From contig NC_133656.1 in NCBI RefSeq assembly GCF_009905375.1, positions 234,307,111-234,371,110 on the forward strand: DNA of 64,000 nucleotides, written 5' to 3'. Shown here piece by piece: positions 51,478-61,336 of this stretch. This DNA comes from Apium graveolens. Its lineage: Eukaryota; Streptophyta; Magnoliopsida; Apiales; Apiaceae. Position numbers and translations under genes: made by a program. Under the pieces are notes generated by a model that worked only from the letters and a program-made list of their open reading frames with translations, was not told where the DNA came from and made no database searches. The stretch's first letter is position 1; every line of letters begins with the position of its first letter.

Positions 51478-53379
51478 AATGAATATAGTAAATCTGTAAA
51501 TGATGAACACATAACAACACTTAGCAAATATTCAATTTCATTTCAAGACACTATATGAATCGGGTCTTTATTCATAAGTGGCTCCCACTAGTTTATCTAA
51601 TTTATACAACCCCTAAGTGAAAATTAAGCATTCATAATGCTAGTGGGAATAGGGATCCTACATTCCATCACACAACCTCGGCTGTAGCACGAAACGTCAT
51701 TTGATGTTCAATAGGCAGATAACTCTTGTCAATTACATCTTATGTTATACCCTAATAAAACTTTAGCCTCTTGAATATTTGAGTCACGGCTGTAGCACGA
51801 CAAACTCAATATTCTAAGTCAAGTCTAACCCAACATTTCGTACAATTGAATCAGTCTCCAACGGCCCACGGCTGTAGCACGTAATGACCTTTAGATTCTA
51901 ATTCAATGTACACATCTCTATGTAATAGACAAGTATTTCTTATTTCGAAATTAAAGCCCTCGGTTGTAGCACGAAACGACAATGATTTAAAAATAAGAAC
52001 CACTTTCTACCATGTTGGAAGGCTATGACTGACACAAGCCCGTTGTGTCATTGGCCAATTACTACTTGATATTATTTAATTTTAGAGGGATTATATTATG
52101 TTACAATCATAATCATATTATAAAGAGATTCTTCCTTTTAAATTAAATATTTCAAATCAATAATCGATAATCAGATGATTCCCAGATCGGGGGGAGCATT
52201 GTCAAGAGGCGTCACTTAATACCCCTTTCTTACAGATAGAAATCTGCTTTTGACAGAATCATCCTTTCTCTTAATATTGAAAATTCATATTTAATTACGT
52301 GTTTCATAAACACAAGAATCTCATGATTGTATTCATAATATTATTGTTAAGGCAAGAAACGATTCCTATTCTAGATTTTCTAGAGCACGCCTTATATTGA
52401 TTTAAGTTCACCTAAATCTATCATCGCATGGTAAACATAGGCATATATCTCATATATAAAATTAAATAAACAAGTAAATGTAAAGTGCAATAAAGTAAAT
52501 GTGTTTGGTTATGGCCCCATCCTATGTGATCTTTATCAAGCTCATGATAAAGATCAAGGTCAATCTAATATGGTGATGGAAATAAATACAACTACTTATT
52601 ACATAAGTCTTCTTCTTTGTTTAGACTTCTTGTATGCCTCGTCTTCTTCTTTCTATCACCTCCATTGGATAGCCTTCTTGAGTCTTCAATTACATTACAT
52701 GATTGAAAGTAAAACTAATCTAATGAACTTACAAGAATAACTCGAGTTACATTCGAGATTTATGATTACAAAGATTGACGACATGCAAGTCGTATTTAAA
52801 ACCAAAACCAAAACCATTACACTAAGGTCGAAAGGCCATAACCATCCACCATGCTCATACAACACATAAAAGCATGTTAAAACACATAATCTGATCTTAA
52901 CATATCATATTATCCATGATCTAATCATAAAAAAATATGACAAAAATCAGAAAAATCAGAATCAAATCAGAAACAGAAGAATCACTGTTTACGGGCAGTA
53001 AACAACGTCAAACGCCTTACAGACAAGTCGTTGATAGCTTTTGCTATCAGTTTTGTTCAGACGCTCGTTTACCTATGGAATAGGGTATTCGTTTGCGTAA
53101 ATCGGACACCAGACCCAGATTTCAGCAAATCTGTAGCAGCCAATTCAGAATCTGTATCTAATATGATTCTCATAATTAGAACAAACATAAATTTTGTATA
53201 TATCAGTATATATACAGATTACATAATCATCTTATGATTATACAACTCACATGAATATCATATATTCAAAACCATACATATATAAGCATATTATATCAAC
53301 ATCAAATCATGGTGAATCATGTACATGCTCATATATCGAAAACAGTTAAACACATAAACGAATTAAAAACTTTTTGCAA
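51478..53379 (-). other. Angela-like 5' leader (1.9 kb)
   Basis: Long untranslated leader between primer-binding site and gag. It contains four copies of a CGG(C/T)TGTAGCACG motif (about 51679, 51787, 51869 and 51961), three of them in the loops of predicted stem-loops. The rest is AT-rich without supported genes. Confidence 0.75.
51677..51999 (-). repeat. Repeated stem-loops with shared loop motif
   Basis: Motif on the plus strand CGGCTGTAGCACG. Stem 2: GAATATTTGAGT (51773-51784) pairs with ACTCAATATTC (51804-51814). Stem 3: GTACAATTGAATCAGTCT (51840-51857) pairs, with small bulges, with AGATTCTAATTCAATGTAC (51893-51911). Stem 4: TTCTTATTT (51937-51945) pairs with AAATAAGAA (51991-51999). 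The first copy (51677-51691) has only weak flanking pairing. Confidence 0.7.
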
Positions 53380-53394
53380 GTAGCTCTGATGCCA
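53380..53394 (-). other. Angela-like primer-binding site
   Basis: The complement reads TGGCATCAGAGCTAC, one base inside the 5' LTR, a variant of the initiator-Met priming sequence. Confidence 0.85.
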
Positions 53395-53395
53395 T

Positions 53396-55119
53396 TGAAG
53401 GGTTTTTAGCACATAAACGCAGCGAAAACGTAAATTTAAATCTTAAAAAAAACGAAACCCTCCGCAGGATCCATGCGAAAAATAATATTTAATTCGTAGT
53501 TTAGTATGTTTATCTTAAGAAGCTTTACGTTAATGGAAAGATGGAGGTATTTAATGGCGATCCAAAAACGATGAACGGAGATCCTTAGCAGCTGCTCCTC
53601 AAGTGTGAAGCACTCCACCGGTATCCACCAAGAAAACGATGTAATGAAGGAGGAGGAGATGGAGAGAATTAGGGTTTTGTAAATCTTTTTGGTTGAGCAA
53701 AAAAATAGGGTCTATAATAGTATATATATAGGCAAAATTTTCAGCTGAAAATTTTCCCATAAAATATTATTATTATTAACCCTTTATTATTCTCACTAAT
53801 AATTAAAACACCTTTTAATTATTAATCCTTTTTCTAAACTCTTTAGAAATAATTCTCTCACTTGATTTAATTTCCAAAAATTAAATTTTTAATTAATAAT
53901 ATTAAGAATATTTTCTTAATTAATTTATAATCAATTAAATCTCATTTAATCAATTATTAAATTTTCCAATTAATTATTTATTTCATAAATAAATAATTAT
54001 CAGCCATTATTAATTAATTCCTCCACCATTAAATCATTCTCTTTTATGGTGTGACCCTGTAGGTTCAATATTAAGCTGGTAGTAGAAATAAATAATGATA
54101 AAACTATTTTATCATTATTTATATAAATTCTCTAATTCATTAATTATGATTAATTAATTAATCATATTTATTCTACATCGTGAGGGATACTTCTCAGCAT
54201 ATCGCGACTATCCGGATAATACGAATTCACTGCTTAGAATACCAAGAACCTATTCAGTGAGTAGTTACCGTACAATCAATTCCTTCTACCCTGCAATGTC
54301 ACGATTAAATACATGGCATAGAACTTGTGTCAAGCCTATCTTATTTAATCACTTACTTTCCCATTCACTATGCTTAGTTCCATTTAATGTAAATTAGAAA
54401 CTCCTTTCTAATTTCATTCACTCTGGTCAGAGATTCCTGAACTAGCATAAGTGGATCAGCATTGAACATTCTCTTCCTTCACTGGAAGGGGTAGATCCTT
54501 TATTGATCATACACTATCTTCGTGTACAAATTCCTATACCCAGTAGAGCCCTTATAATTGTCCCTGGAGACTAAGAACTAAACCAAAGCATAGTTCAGTG
54601 TACACAAGATGACTATGATGACCTCAAGTCTAAGGATACTTGTACAACTATCACTATGTGAACAACTGCTGACACATGAGTGAACTCCATCAGTTGTTCA
54701 GCTGTGTGAGTCATGTTCAGTGAACTTATTCTATAATAAGCACCTATATACTAGCTATAGTGTCACCACACAAATGTCTATGAGAACAGACATCCTTCAT
54801 AATGAAGCAAGCATAGTATGTACCGATCTTTGTGGATTACTAATTACCAGTTAGTAATCCTACGAATTAGTAATCCTACGACCAGGAAATATTTAAGTTT
54901 AGAGTTATCATCTTTTAGGTCTCATTATTATGATCTCATCATAATCCATAAAAAACTTTACTCTAAACTATGGTATATCTTATTTAAACACTTAAATAGA
55001 TAAAGCCCGCAATAAAACCAAAACAAGTCTTTTATTAATATCAATGAAATCAAAACAGATTACATAAAAGTTATTCCCAAATCATCATACATGATTGGAC
55101 TTAGGACACATCTCTTTCA
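53396..55119 (-). repeat. Angela-like 5' LTR (1724 bp)
   Basis: Partner of 46688-48395, differing by scattered substitutions and a local duplication of about 16 bp (GAATTAGTAATCCTACG near 54860). Confidence 0.93.
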
Positions 55120-55139
55120 TTTTCTGCCCTAACAGCCGC

Positions 55140-55521
55140 TCATGTTGATTCAGGGACTCTGACGGCGATGCAGGAGTGGACGGGTGGAGAGCCCGAGGAG
55201 CATAGGCTGGGTTATCGTCTTCCAGGAGGACGTCCAGTAGCTGGTGCTACCATGGCTAGGCCGGGGCGTGATGAGGCAGGCTCTTCTAGAGCTTAGGAGA
55301 GTGCTGGGATGGCTGATGCCCAGTATAGGAGGCTGTCGAGGAGGATGGACGCTATGTACGAGACGCAGAGTAGGTTTGCTCAGGAGGTCACCCTTGCATT
55401 TGGGACTGCTTTTAGAGGCCTTGGAGCTGACATCCAGTGGCCCATTTTTGGTGAGGACTCTGCTTATCCGCCTTCTGATACTCCACCCTCTGAAGGTGAT
55501 GATGATGATTTCTCCGAGTAG
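55140..55521 (+). pseudogene. Athila ORF2, 3' portion
   Basis: Continues ORF2 in the same frame once the solo LTR and one GCCGC copy are discounted. A stop TAG lies at 55294-55296. The end is acidic (EGDDDDFSE) and stops at 55519-55521. In total ORF2 would be about 388 codons. A segment MDAMYETQSRFAQEVTLAFG may form a helix or coiled coil. No membrane segment. Confidence 0.78.
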
Positions 55522-56712
55522 GTATACCCTGAGTTCCTTTCTACTACCTTCACTGGGGACAGTGAAGATTTTAAGTTTGGGGGTGGTAGTTAAGGAATAT
55601 TTTTGTGTGTGTGTCATATAGTTGCATATTCATGATAGTTTACTTCATATAATTGCATATTTTTGTCATATAGTTTTTTATTTATTTTATTTTATAGCTT
55701 TATTTATAATGTCATTTAGCTCATGCATTTACCATGATCCCTTTTGCGTTGCTTTACCAATTGATTTGTGATATTGATGCGAGTGTAGTGATAGCGTTAG
55801 AGTGATGTTGAGTCTTGTAGGTTGACATGCATGCTAGAAACACTTGTAATTTCACTAAGTCTTAGAGTATGCTTAAGGACTAGATTGTTGTCATGGTTTG
55901 ATGGTTTTTGAGGTTAATCTATTGATTATGCTTAGAATTTATAATAGGTTCTTAATGATAAAAGGCATGAAAAGAAAATATTGGAGTAAAAATTGGAACT
56001 CATTGCTAATTGTGGCTAGGCGTCAAATGGCTAGTAGTCGGCTCGTATTTTTATGCGAGTAGTCTAGGGTTGAGCAAGATGGAGCGAAACGCACTTGCTC
56101 AGAAATTTGAAAAAAAAAATAGAAAAAAAGAGAAAAAAAATAAAAAAAATGTAAATAGTTAATACATAATTGATCACGAGGGGGCTCTTTGGTATTCGAG
56201 TTATTAAGTTCTTAGGGGACTTTGTGCCTAGTGACCTAAGGCTTTTATAGTCTGGGATTCGCTAACCTAACGCTCGCTAAATGGATGCCATTGTATAAGT
56301 CTTTTGTGGATCTCACTCATTGCACGGTCAAATAAGCATTGTTGTTGTGTTGAATAAAAGCATGATTCCGTAATAAGCTCCAATAATCTTGAAGTGTTTA
56401 ATCATTTTGTGCCTAGAATTTATTCTTCGTACAATCATATGATTGCCTTAAGGATAGTCGAGTTATGATAATTGATCTAGTTTCGAAGCATATATGTTAA
56501 GCATCTGCACACACCACGTTTTCGGTTGTATGTTAGTTTGCATGATTTGATTGATTTCGCCTAATTGCATTTGTTGAGATGTCATAAGTTGGTTGGTTTG
56601 GTCATAGTGAGGGGGATCGCTGCATTTCATATAGATTGCATTCATGCATATTTTTGTTTTGTTTTTGAGTCTGTGACGCTTGAGGACAAGCATCGATTTA
56701 AGTTTGGGGGTG
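55522..56712 (+). other. Athila region between ORF2 and 3' LTR
   Basis: Non-coding, with a long A-rich run (about 56108-56150). The purine-rich AAGTTTGGGGGTG (56700-56712) is the likely polypurine tract directly before the 3' LTR. A similar AAGTTTGGGGGTGG occurs earlier (about 55572-55585), a possible second tract. Confidence 0.7.
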
Positions 56713-56954
56713 TGATAAGTGGCATTTTATACCACTTAGAACGTCTTATAATGGCTTGAATTGATGTCTTGAAATCAAGTATTTTGTGTATTTGATGCAT
56801 TTTTCTAGTATTTGTGCATTTCAGGGTATTTCTTGCATTTGTGGGGAGATTTCATCAAGAATAAGCCTTAGTATGTATTTGGCATTGCAAGTGGGAAGTT
56901 AGGAGTAGAATGCAGCAAAGAACGGGAGCAAAATAATTAATTTTCCAGAAAGGT

Positions 56955-57042
56955 GTTGGGCGCCCGCTCAGCCTGGCTGGGCGGCCGCTCAAGAAGCTGG
57001 GCGCCCGCTCAGGATTGTTGGGCGGCCGCTCAAGGGCGCGAA
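56955..57042 (+). repeat. GC-rich minisatellite in Athila 3' LTR (4 units)
   Basis: Four units with GGGCGCCCGCTCAG and GGGCGGCCGCTCAAG. Followed about 75 bp later by the TATA box. Confidence 0.88.
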
Positions 57043-57115
57043 TTAAAAATATGATTTTTAGAGTTCTTGTTCTGCTGGACTTCTGACTTCTTAGATGGCT
57101 GGGTTTTTTGGGGCT

Positions 57116-57125
57116 TCTATATAAG
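57116..57125 (+). promoter_or_regulatory. TATA box of the Athila 3' LTR
   Basis: TCTATATAAG, conserved. It could give read-out transcription into the downstream part of element B. Confidence 0.55.
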
Positions 57126-58169
57126 TAGTTTTCAGAGATGTTTCACATGTGTTGAATCGTGGTATTAATCGAGGAGCAAGGAGATAAGGAAGAAGACCGT
57201 TTTAGCACATCGCAACGAAGAGGAAGCATAGTTTCTTGTGATTCTTTTATTCGTTGTAACAATGGATGCTAGTTTTCTTTATTTTGAACCTATTTACTCT
57301 TGTGACGTACTCTGGTTTAATATAAGTAGTTTTTATTAATTATTCTCGTGTGTTATTATCATGTTTTCGTATGAACCCATGGTGACGATGAGTTCAATCA
57401 TGGGCTAATCGTGATCATGGGGTCGTACCGGATTTGCTATGGAATTCTTTAGTTGATTGTTTAATACCTTAGTATGTGATGATTGTATGATATCTAGTAT
57501 TGGTTGTGCTTATTCGTCTTATGTGCATCGCGAACATATAAGATAGTGTGTTAATCTCTTGTGAAGCGACAGTGGATCTTGGGATTTATAACTTGCCATG
57601 CTAGCATAGGTTCATGTATGTGTATGCATGATTAGTGGGTAACTCTGACCGTTTTACTTGCCCTGTGTAATCATAAGGAATAACTTGTGCTTAAATCGTT
57701 ATGTTGTCAAATTCTGTAGACATATAAGGTCTCAACATAATTGATGACTATTCAACTTCTATCTTAATTGTGGATGTTTGGTAGAATGGTATTGGTACAA
57801 TAAAAGTTGGCTTCTATCTTATCAGTTTAGTGTTGTTCGATTAATATCATCGCCGTTACATGCTAAGGGTAATAACAATAACTATGGAAGGAATTAGTAA
57901 TGAAGTTATGATCTCATGTGTGTTTAATATTGTTAATTCAAGTGTCAATTAAGTGTTTAATATTCTCGTAGTTAATTTTAGTTAATAATTAGTTAATCAA
58001 TTCTATGTGTTATTGTCTTAACATTGAGAATTAATCATACATTGGTGTGTAAGTGTTAATTGAGCATAATTAGTCTGAGTCTCTGTGGTAACGAACTAGA
58101 AAATATTCTATATTACTTGCGAACGCGTATACTTGCGTGTATTATTAGGGCGTGTTTTCCGACCTAACA

Positions 58170-59938
58170 ATAGATGCCTTGGATACAAGAATGACAGCAA
58201 TGGAAGCCTCTCTAACAACAATTCATCTCCACCAAGCACAACAAACAGACTTGCTTCAGAAACTGGTGGCTGCACAGACCTCCTCCTCTACTCAACTTGC
58301 TGATAACAAAAAGGGGGAGAAAGAGAGTTCGAGGAGTGAGGGGGAGCAAAAAGTGCTTAACATTCAAGTGAGTAAAGCAATTGTGCCAACAATTGCTTTC
58401 ACAAAGCCACCAGCAAAAGATAGCATTGATCTGATAAATGAAGCAGCAGCCACTTTGAGAGCAGCTGATAAGAAGCAGTTTAGTCCAATCAACTGGGAGA
58501 AAATTGATGAGGATATTCAAAAGAAATTTGGTCTAGCAAAGAAGCCAGAAAAATCAGTCATTCATCACTCTCAAGTCAGGCAAATTTCTGTGAATGATAT
58601 GAGCATGAACTATCTGGAGAGAGGCCAGACATCCTGCATCAAATCCCCAAAGGCAGATCTAATCATGAAGCCAAAGGTGAACTACCCAAAATCTTCACTA
58701 AAGAACCCTTTGGACACAGTGTATGAGACACCAAAGCCTGATGAGAAGAAGCTGTTAGCCAGGTCTATAGTATTCTACAAAGATCCTGCAGATTCAATTC
58801 TAAAAAGGAGAATTGCCAAGATTTTCAGAATTGGTAAGAAAATTTGTGTGGTGGCTGGACACCCTTAATTTGTTGAAGCAAAAAGGGAAGAAAAGGCAAG
58901 ATTTAAGCAAGAAAAGAATCAAGCTGCTCTAGATGCTAAAAATCTCAAACAAAAGAAGGAGCATGCTGCTATCTTGGCCAAATTGCAAGCTGTGAAACCC
59001 ACACAACAAAATTCTGCACAACCATCTGTAATTGATGAATCTCAAGATCAAGTAGTGCAAGATGAACCTCCACAGACAAATAAACCAAGGTAAAGGCAAA
59101 GAATCAAGAGAAAATTGGATTTCAGTGATGAGGAGATGGAAGAATACTTTCCCAAAGAGTCTACTTCTACAACAACTCAAACATCCATGCCCTCTGTGGC
59201 ACATAAAGAATTTAAGATAGATCCATCCAAGAATTTCCATGGTGAACCTATCATTCTAAAGGATGAGCCAATAGACTGGGATAGTCTACCAATTCCTGAA
59301 CTCAATCTACCTCATTTTATGAAGCCAAAGAAAACAAAGACCAGAGCAGTCAAGAAAGTGAAGCCCTCAACTCTCAGATCCAAGTCCTAACCAAAGCTCA
59401 AACCAAGGTCAACATGGGAGATATCATGTACATCTGTGACATCAAGGAATTCTCTGATCTAAACCTCTATCTAGATGAACTGAAAGAAGTTAGAGGGATT
59501 GATGCTTACAGGAATCTACCTGAAAGGTTAGTATTCAAGTACAATGGAGGAAAAGAGATTATATGGCCAATTCGCAGGATTCTTCAAGAGAGCCAATCTG
59601 TACTGATAAAAATTTATTAATCCTTCAAAAAGAACTTTGGATTCAATGTGACAGCTAGAAGATTAGTTCTAAAGAAGATTGAAGAACTGAGGAGTATTAG
59701 AGCCAAAGATGCACTCCCAAAGACTTTAACTATTCCTTACACATGGAGTAGAGTGCATCTAAGGCCCTACTGTCTGATGGAATTCATGGATGATAAGGGA
59801 GTTAGAAGATTTTTCAGATTGGAGGACCAGTTGAGCATCTCTAGCAATGAGACTCTTCTGGAAATGCAAGGAATGCTAGATCTCTCAGAAACTGATGAAC
59901 TTGAATTCCACAGACAGCTCCAAAATCAGATAGAATAA
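58170..59938 (+). pseudogene. Element B extra ORF, 3' portion
   Basis: Resumes after Athila (AIDALDTRMTAMEASL). A coiled-coil-like stretch (LHQAQQTDLLQKLVAAQTSS) and KKGEKE motif follow. Stops occur near 58866 and near 59090, and a frameshift lies near 59390-59414. The last part (59414-59938, with one stop near 59618) is more globular: LNLYLDELKEVRGIDAYRNL, TARRLVLKKIEELRS and YCLMEFMDDKGVRRFFR. It ends QLQNQIE at 59936-59938. The C-terminal part compares in place with the end of element A's extra ORF. An ATG at 58152 belongs to the Athila LTR and is not the true start. Confidence 0.72.
58308..58326 (+). other. Internal polypurine tract in element B
   Basis: AAAAAGGGGGAGAAAGAGAG lies in the extra ORF where it encodes KKGEKES, the same place as in element A. 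Confidence 0.45.
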
Positions 59939-60176
59939 AATAATAGGAGGCTTGGGAATAAATCCAGACAATCAAGGAAATAGATCAATTTGCTCAGACT
60001 AGAGGAGCACCTTGAAAATGATTGTGAGTAAATCTTTGTACACTTTGTCTTGTAATTTTTTTAGTAAATAATGCAGCACTTTTTAGTTTTATCTACTACC
60101 TTTTAAATCTGTATTTTAAGGGTGTTTTGTTATCATCAAGTTTCTCTTAATTTATGGCTACAATTCTAGTAGGCAT

Positions 60177-60190
60177 AAATTGGGGGAGAT
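60177..60190 (+). other. Element B polypurine tract
   Basis: AATTGGGGGAGAT directly precedes the LTR start TGTTGGGAATATG. Confidence 0.85.
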
Positions 60191-60268
60191 TGTTGGGAAT
60201 ATGTTGTGAACTTGATGATTACATTAAAAAAATACCTTAGTAGATTTAACTTAGTGAAAAATGTAGCA

Positions 60269-60610
60269 CTCGACGGATGATCAAATATAGTTCCGACAGA
60301 TGACTCAATATAGTCCCGACGGATGATGATTTGACATCCATCGAGTGAGTAACTTATGTAACAATAAGTATTGTAACACATTGCTGTGAACAACTTTGTA
60401 TAGATCATGTAGTAGCATATGAGTCATGTTGACTATTATTAGATATGCAGAATAGGCTGATTAATTGTAAATATGAGATGTCTTGTAATTCTGCATAAAT
60501 AAAATGAAGTCAAGTGTTAAATAGCTACCCGACGGATGAACAACAAAGCAACCCGACGGATGATCAACAAAGCTACCCGACGGATGACAAGCATGTACCC
60601 GACGGATGAT
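60269..60610 (+). repeat. CCGACGGATGA repeats in element B LTR
   Basis: About eight motif copies in the U3 part: CTCGACGGATGATC, CCGACAGATGAC, CCCGACGGATGATG and the reversed CATCCATCGAG at 60269-60345. A regular array of four CCCGACGGATGA copies follows, starting at 60528, 60552, 60576 and 60598 (spacing 24, 24, 22 bp). It lies upstream of the TATA boxes. Confidence 0.85.
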
Positions 60611-60991
60611 CAATTCAAATATCTGTTGACAGTGACAAGACAGTCACATGCGTTGGGTGTTTACAAAAGGATTGTGGGAGCCTGTTTAACAGGAAATGAA
60701 GAACAAATAAGCATTACCATTTCCATGCAAGTTAAGAAGATTCTCAAAGATGCTAGAATAGAGTAGTGAAGCAGCATGGAGTTTGACTTGATAGTTCTGT
60801 TTTATTATCCTGTCTTATTACCATATAAACTTGGTGATATATAAACCCAGTGTAGCTAGTGAAACAAATAACTAAGCAAACACTTTTAGAAGAGAAATAG
60901 AAAAAGCTATAACTGTTAAGAATTTCTCTGTAGTTTGTTTGTTCACTTGTAAAGCAGTTGTGCGACATTTTGTTCTTCACAGAGTTCTTAA

Positions 60992-60995
<4 letters not shown>

Positions 60996-61035
<40 letters not shown>
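60996..61035. repeat. (TA)n microsatellite
   Basis: A 40-bp run of TA in the R/U5 part of the element B LTR. Confidence 0.9.
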
Positions 61036-61037
<2 letters not shown>

Positions 61038-61251
61038 TGGATACTTTCAAATCCACCAGAAAGTTTTAAAAACTTGTGTTTTTATTACTTTGTGTTTTTG
61101 ATTTATTTAACTTGTGATTCCGCACCTTGCAAATCAAAACACTTATATATATATAGTTTGAGTTAGAACATTTTATAGTTCAAGAAAATGTTTACTTAAA
61201 TTACATTCAACCCCCCTTCTGTAATTCTTGCTGCATTGTTAGGGACTAATA

Positions 61252-61336
61252 AAAACATATTTATATTAATGATGGATTATACCCTTTACATAAACATTGA
61301 GAGCCTATATTTAAGTAACCTAAAATTGGTCTTTGT
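61252..61336. other. Short flank between element B and next LTR
   Basis: 85 bp of AT-rich sequence. I see no feature. It may be the target DNA of element B. Confidence 0.4.

Larger units (their letters stand above)
46688..55119 (-). mobile_element. Angela-like Ty1/Copia element, deleted
   Basis: Minus-strand element of 8432 bp with LTRs 46688-48395 and 53396-55119 (TGAAGGG...CTTTCA on the plus strand). The near-duplication ATTTC/TTTTC (46683-46687 and 55120-55124) has one mismatch. Primer-binding site and polypurine tract are present. LTR length of about 1.7 kb and the pre-integrase phrase CESCLLGKMTKSPFSG suggest the Angela/BARE group; the clade call is tentative. Internal deletion removes the RT active site and most of RNase H. 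Confidence 0.9.
45229..55134 (+). mobile_element. Athila-family solo LTR in Athila ORF2
   Basis: Starts TGATAAGTGGCATT and ends CTGCCCTAACA, flanked by a perfect duplication GCCGC (45224-45228 and 55135-55139). It has no internal region of its own. The sequence matches the LTRs of the surrounding Athila, so a family member inserted into another member and then recombined to a solo LTR. It is split by an Angela-like Copia at 46688-55119. Confidence 0.93.
21779..58169 (+). mobile_element. Athila-like Ty3/Gypsy element (with nested insertions)
   Basis: Full-length element with LTRs starting TGATAAGTGGCATT and ending CCTAACA, flanked by a perfect 5-bp duplication ATAGA (21774-21778 and 58170-58174). 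It contains a tRNA-Asp type primer-binding site, a gag-pol region, a second ORF and a polypurine tract. Subtracting the insertions leaves roughly 11.3 kb, a normal Athila length. The gag phrase VAGILEVDA, protease CDLGASINLMP, RT VFMDDFSVFG and the post-pol GGGAGGCAACCC hairpin are characteristic of Athila. It lies inside the extra ORF of element B. Confidence 0.95.
56713..58169 (+). repeat. Athila 3' LTR (1457 bp)
   Basis: Starts TGATAAGTGGCATT and ends CCGACCTAACA, followed at once by the duplication ATAGA. It is uninterrupted. Confidence 0.95.
16954..61251 (+). mobile_element. Element B: Sirevirus-like Copia host of the nest
   Basis: The outermost readable element. It keeps RT and RNase H (16954-18510), a spacer, a long extra ORF split by Athila (19006-21778 and 58170-59938), a polypurine tract and a 3' LTR (60191-61251). 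The two halves of the extra ORF join at the Athila target-site duplication ATAGA (21774-21778 and 58170-58174). The 5' LTR, gag, protease and integrase lie to the left of element A and are not in the window. About 36 kb of this span is inserted DNA. Confidence 0.85.
60191..61251 (+). repeat. Element B 3' LTR (about 1061 bp)
   Basis: Starts TGTTGGGAATATG. The end is set at GGGACTAATA, where similarity with the LTR tail at 12581-12608 (GGGACTAACA) stops; CA is mutated to TA. TATA-like ATATAAAC (60823-60830) and TATATAAA (60838-60845) are present. The block ATTCAACCCCCCTTCTG lies near the end. A (TA)n microsatellite lies at 60996-61035. Confidence 0.82.

Noticed and set aside
55150..55617. 155-residue minus-strand open frame
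   Set aside because: Shadow of Athila ORF2 on the opposite strand.
58152..58868. ATG at 58152 as start of a separate gene
   Set aside because: The first codons lie in the Athila LTR end; the protein is the continuation of the extra ORF of element B.
60528..60610. Regular 24-bp array as a CRISPR
   Set aside because: Plant retrotransposon LTR; repeats of 12 bp with near-identical spacers and no cas genes.
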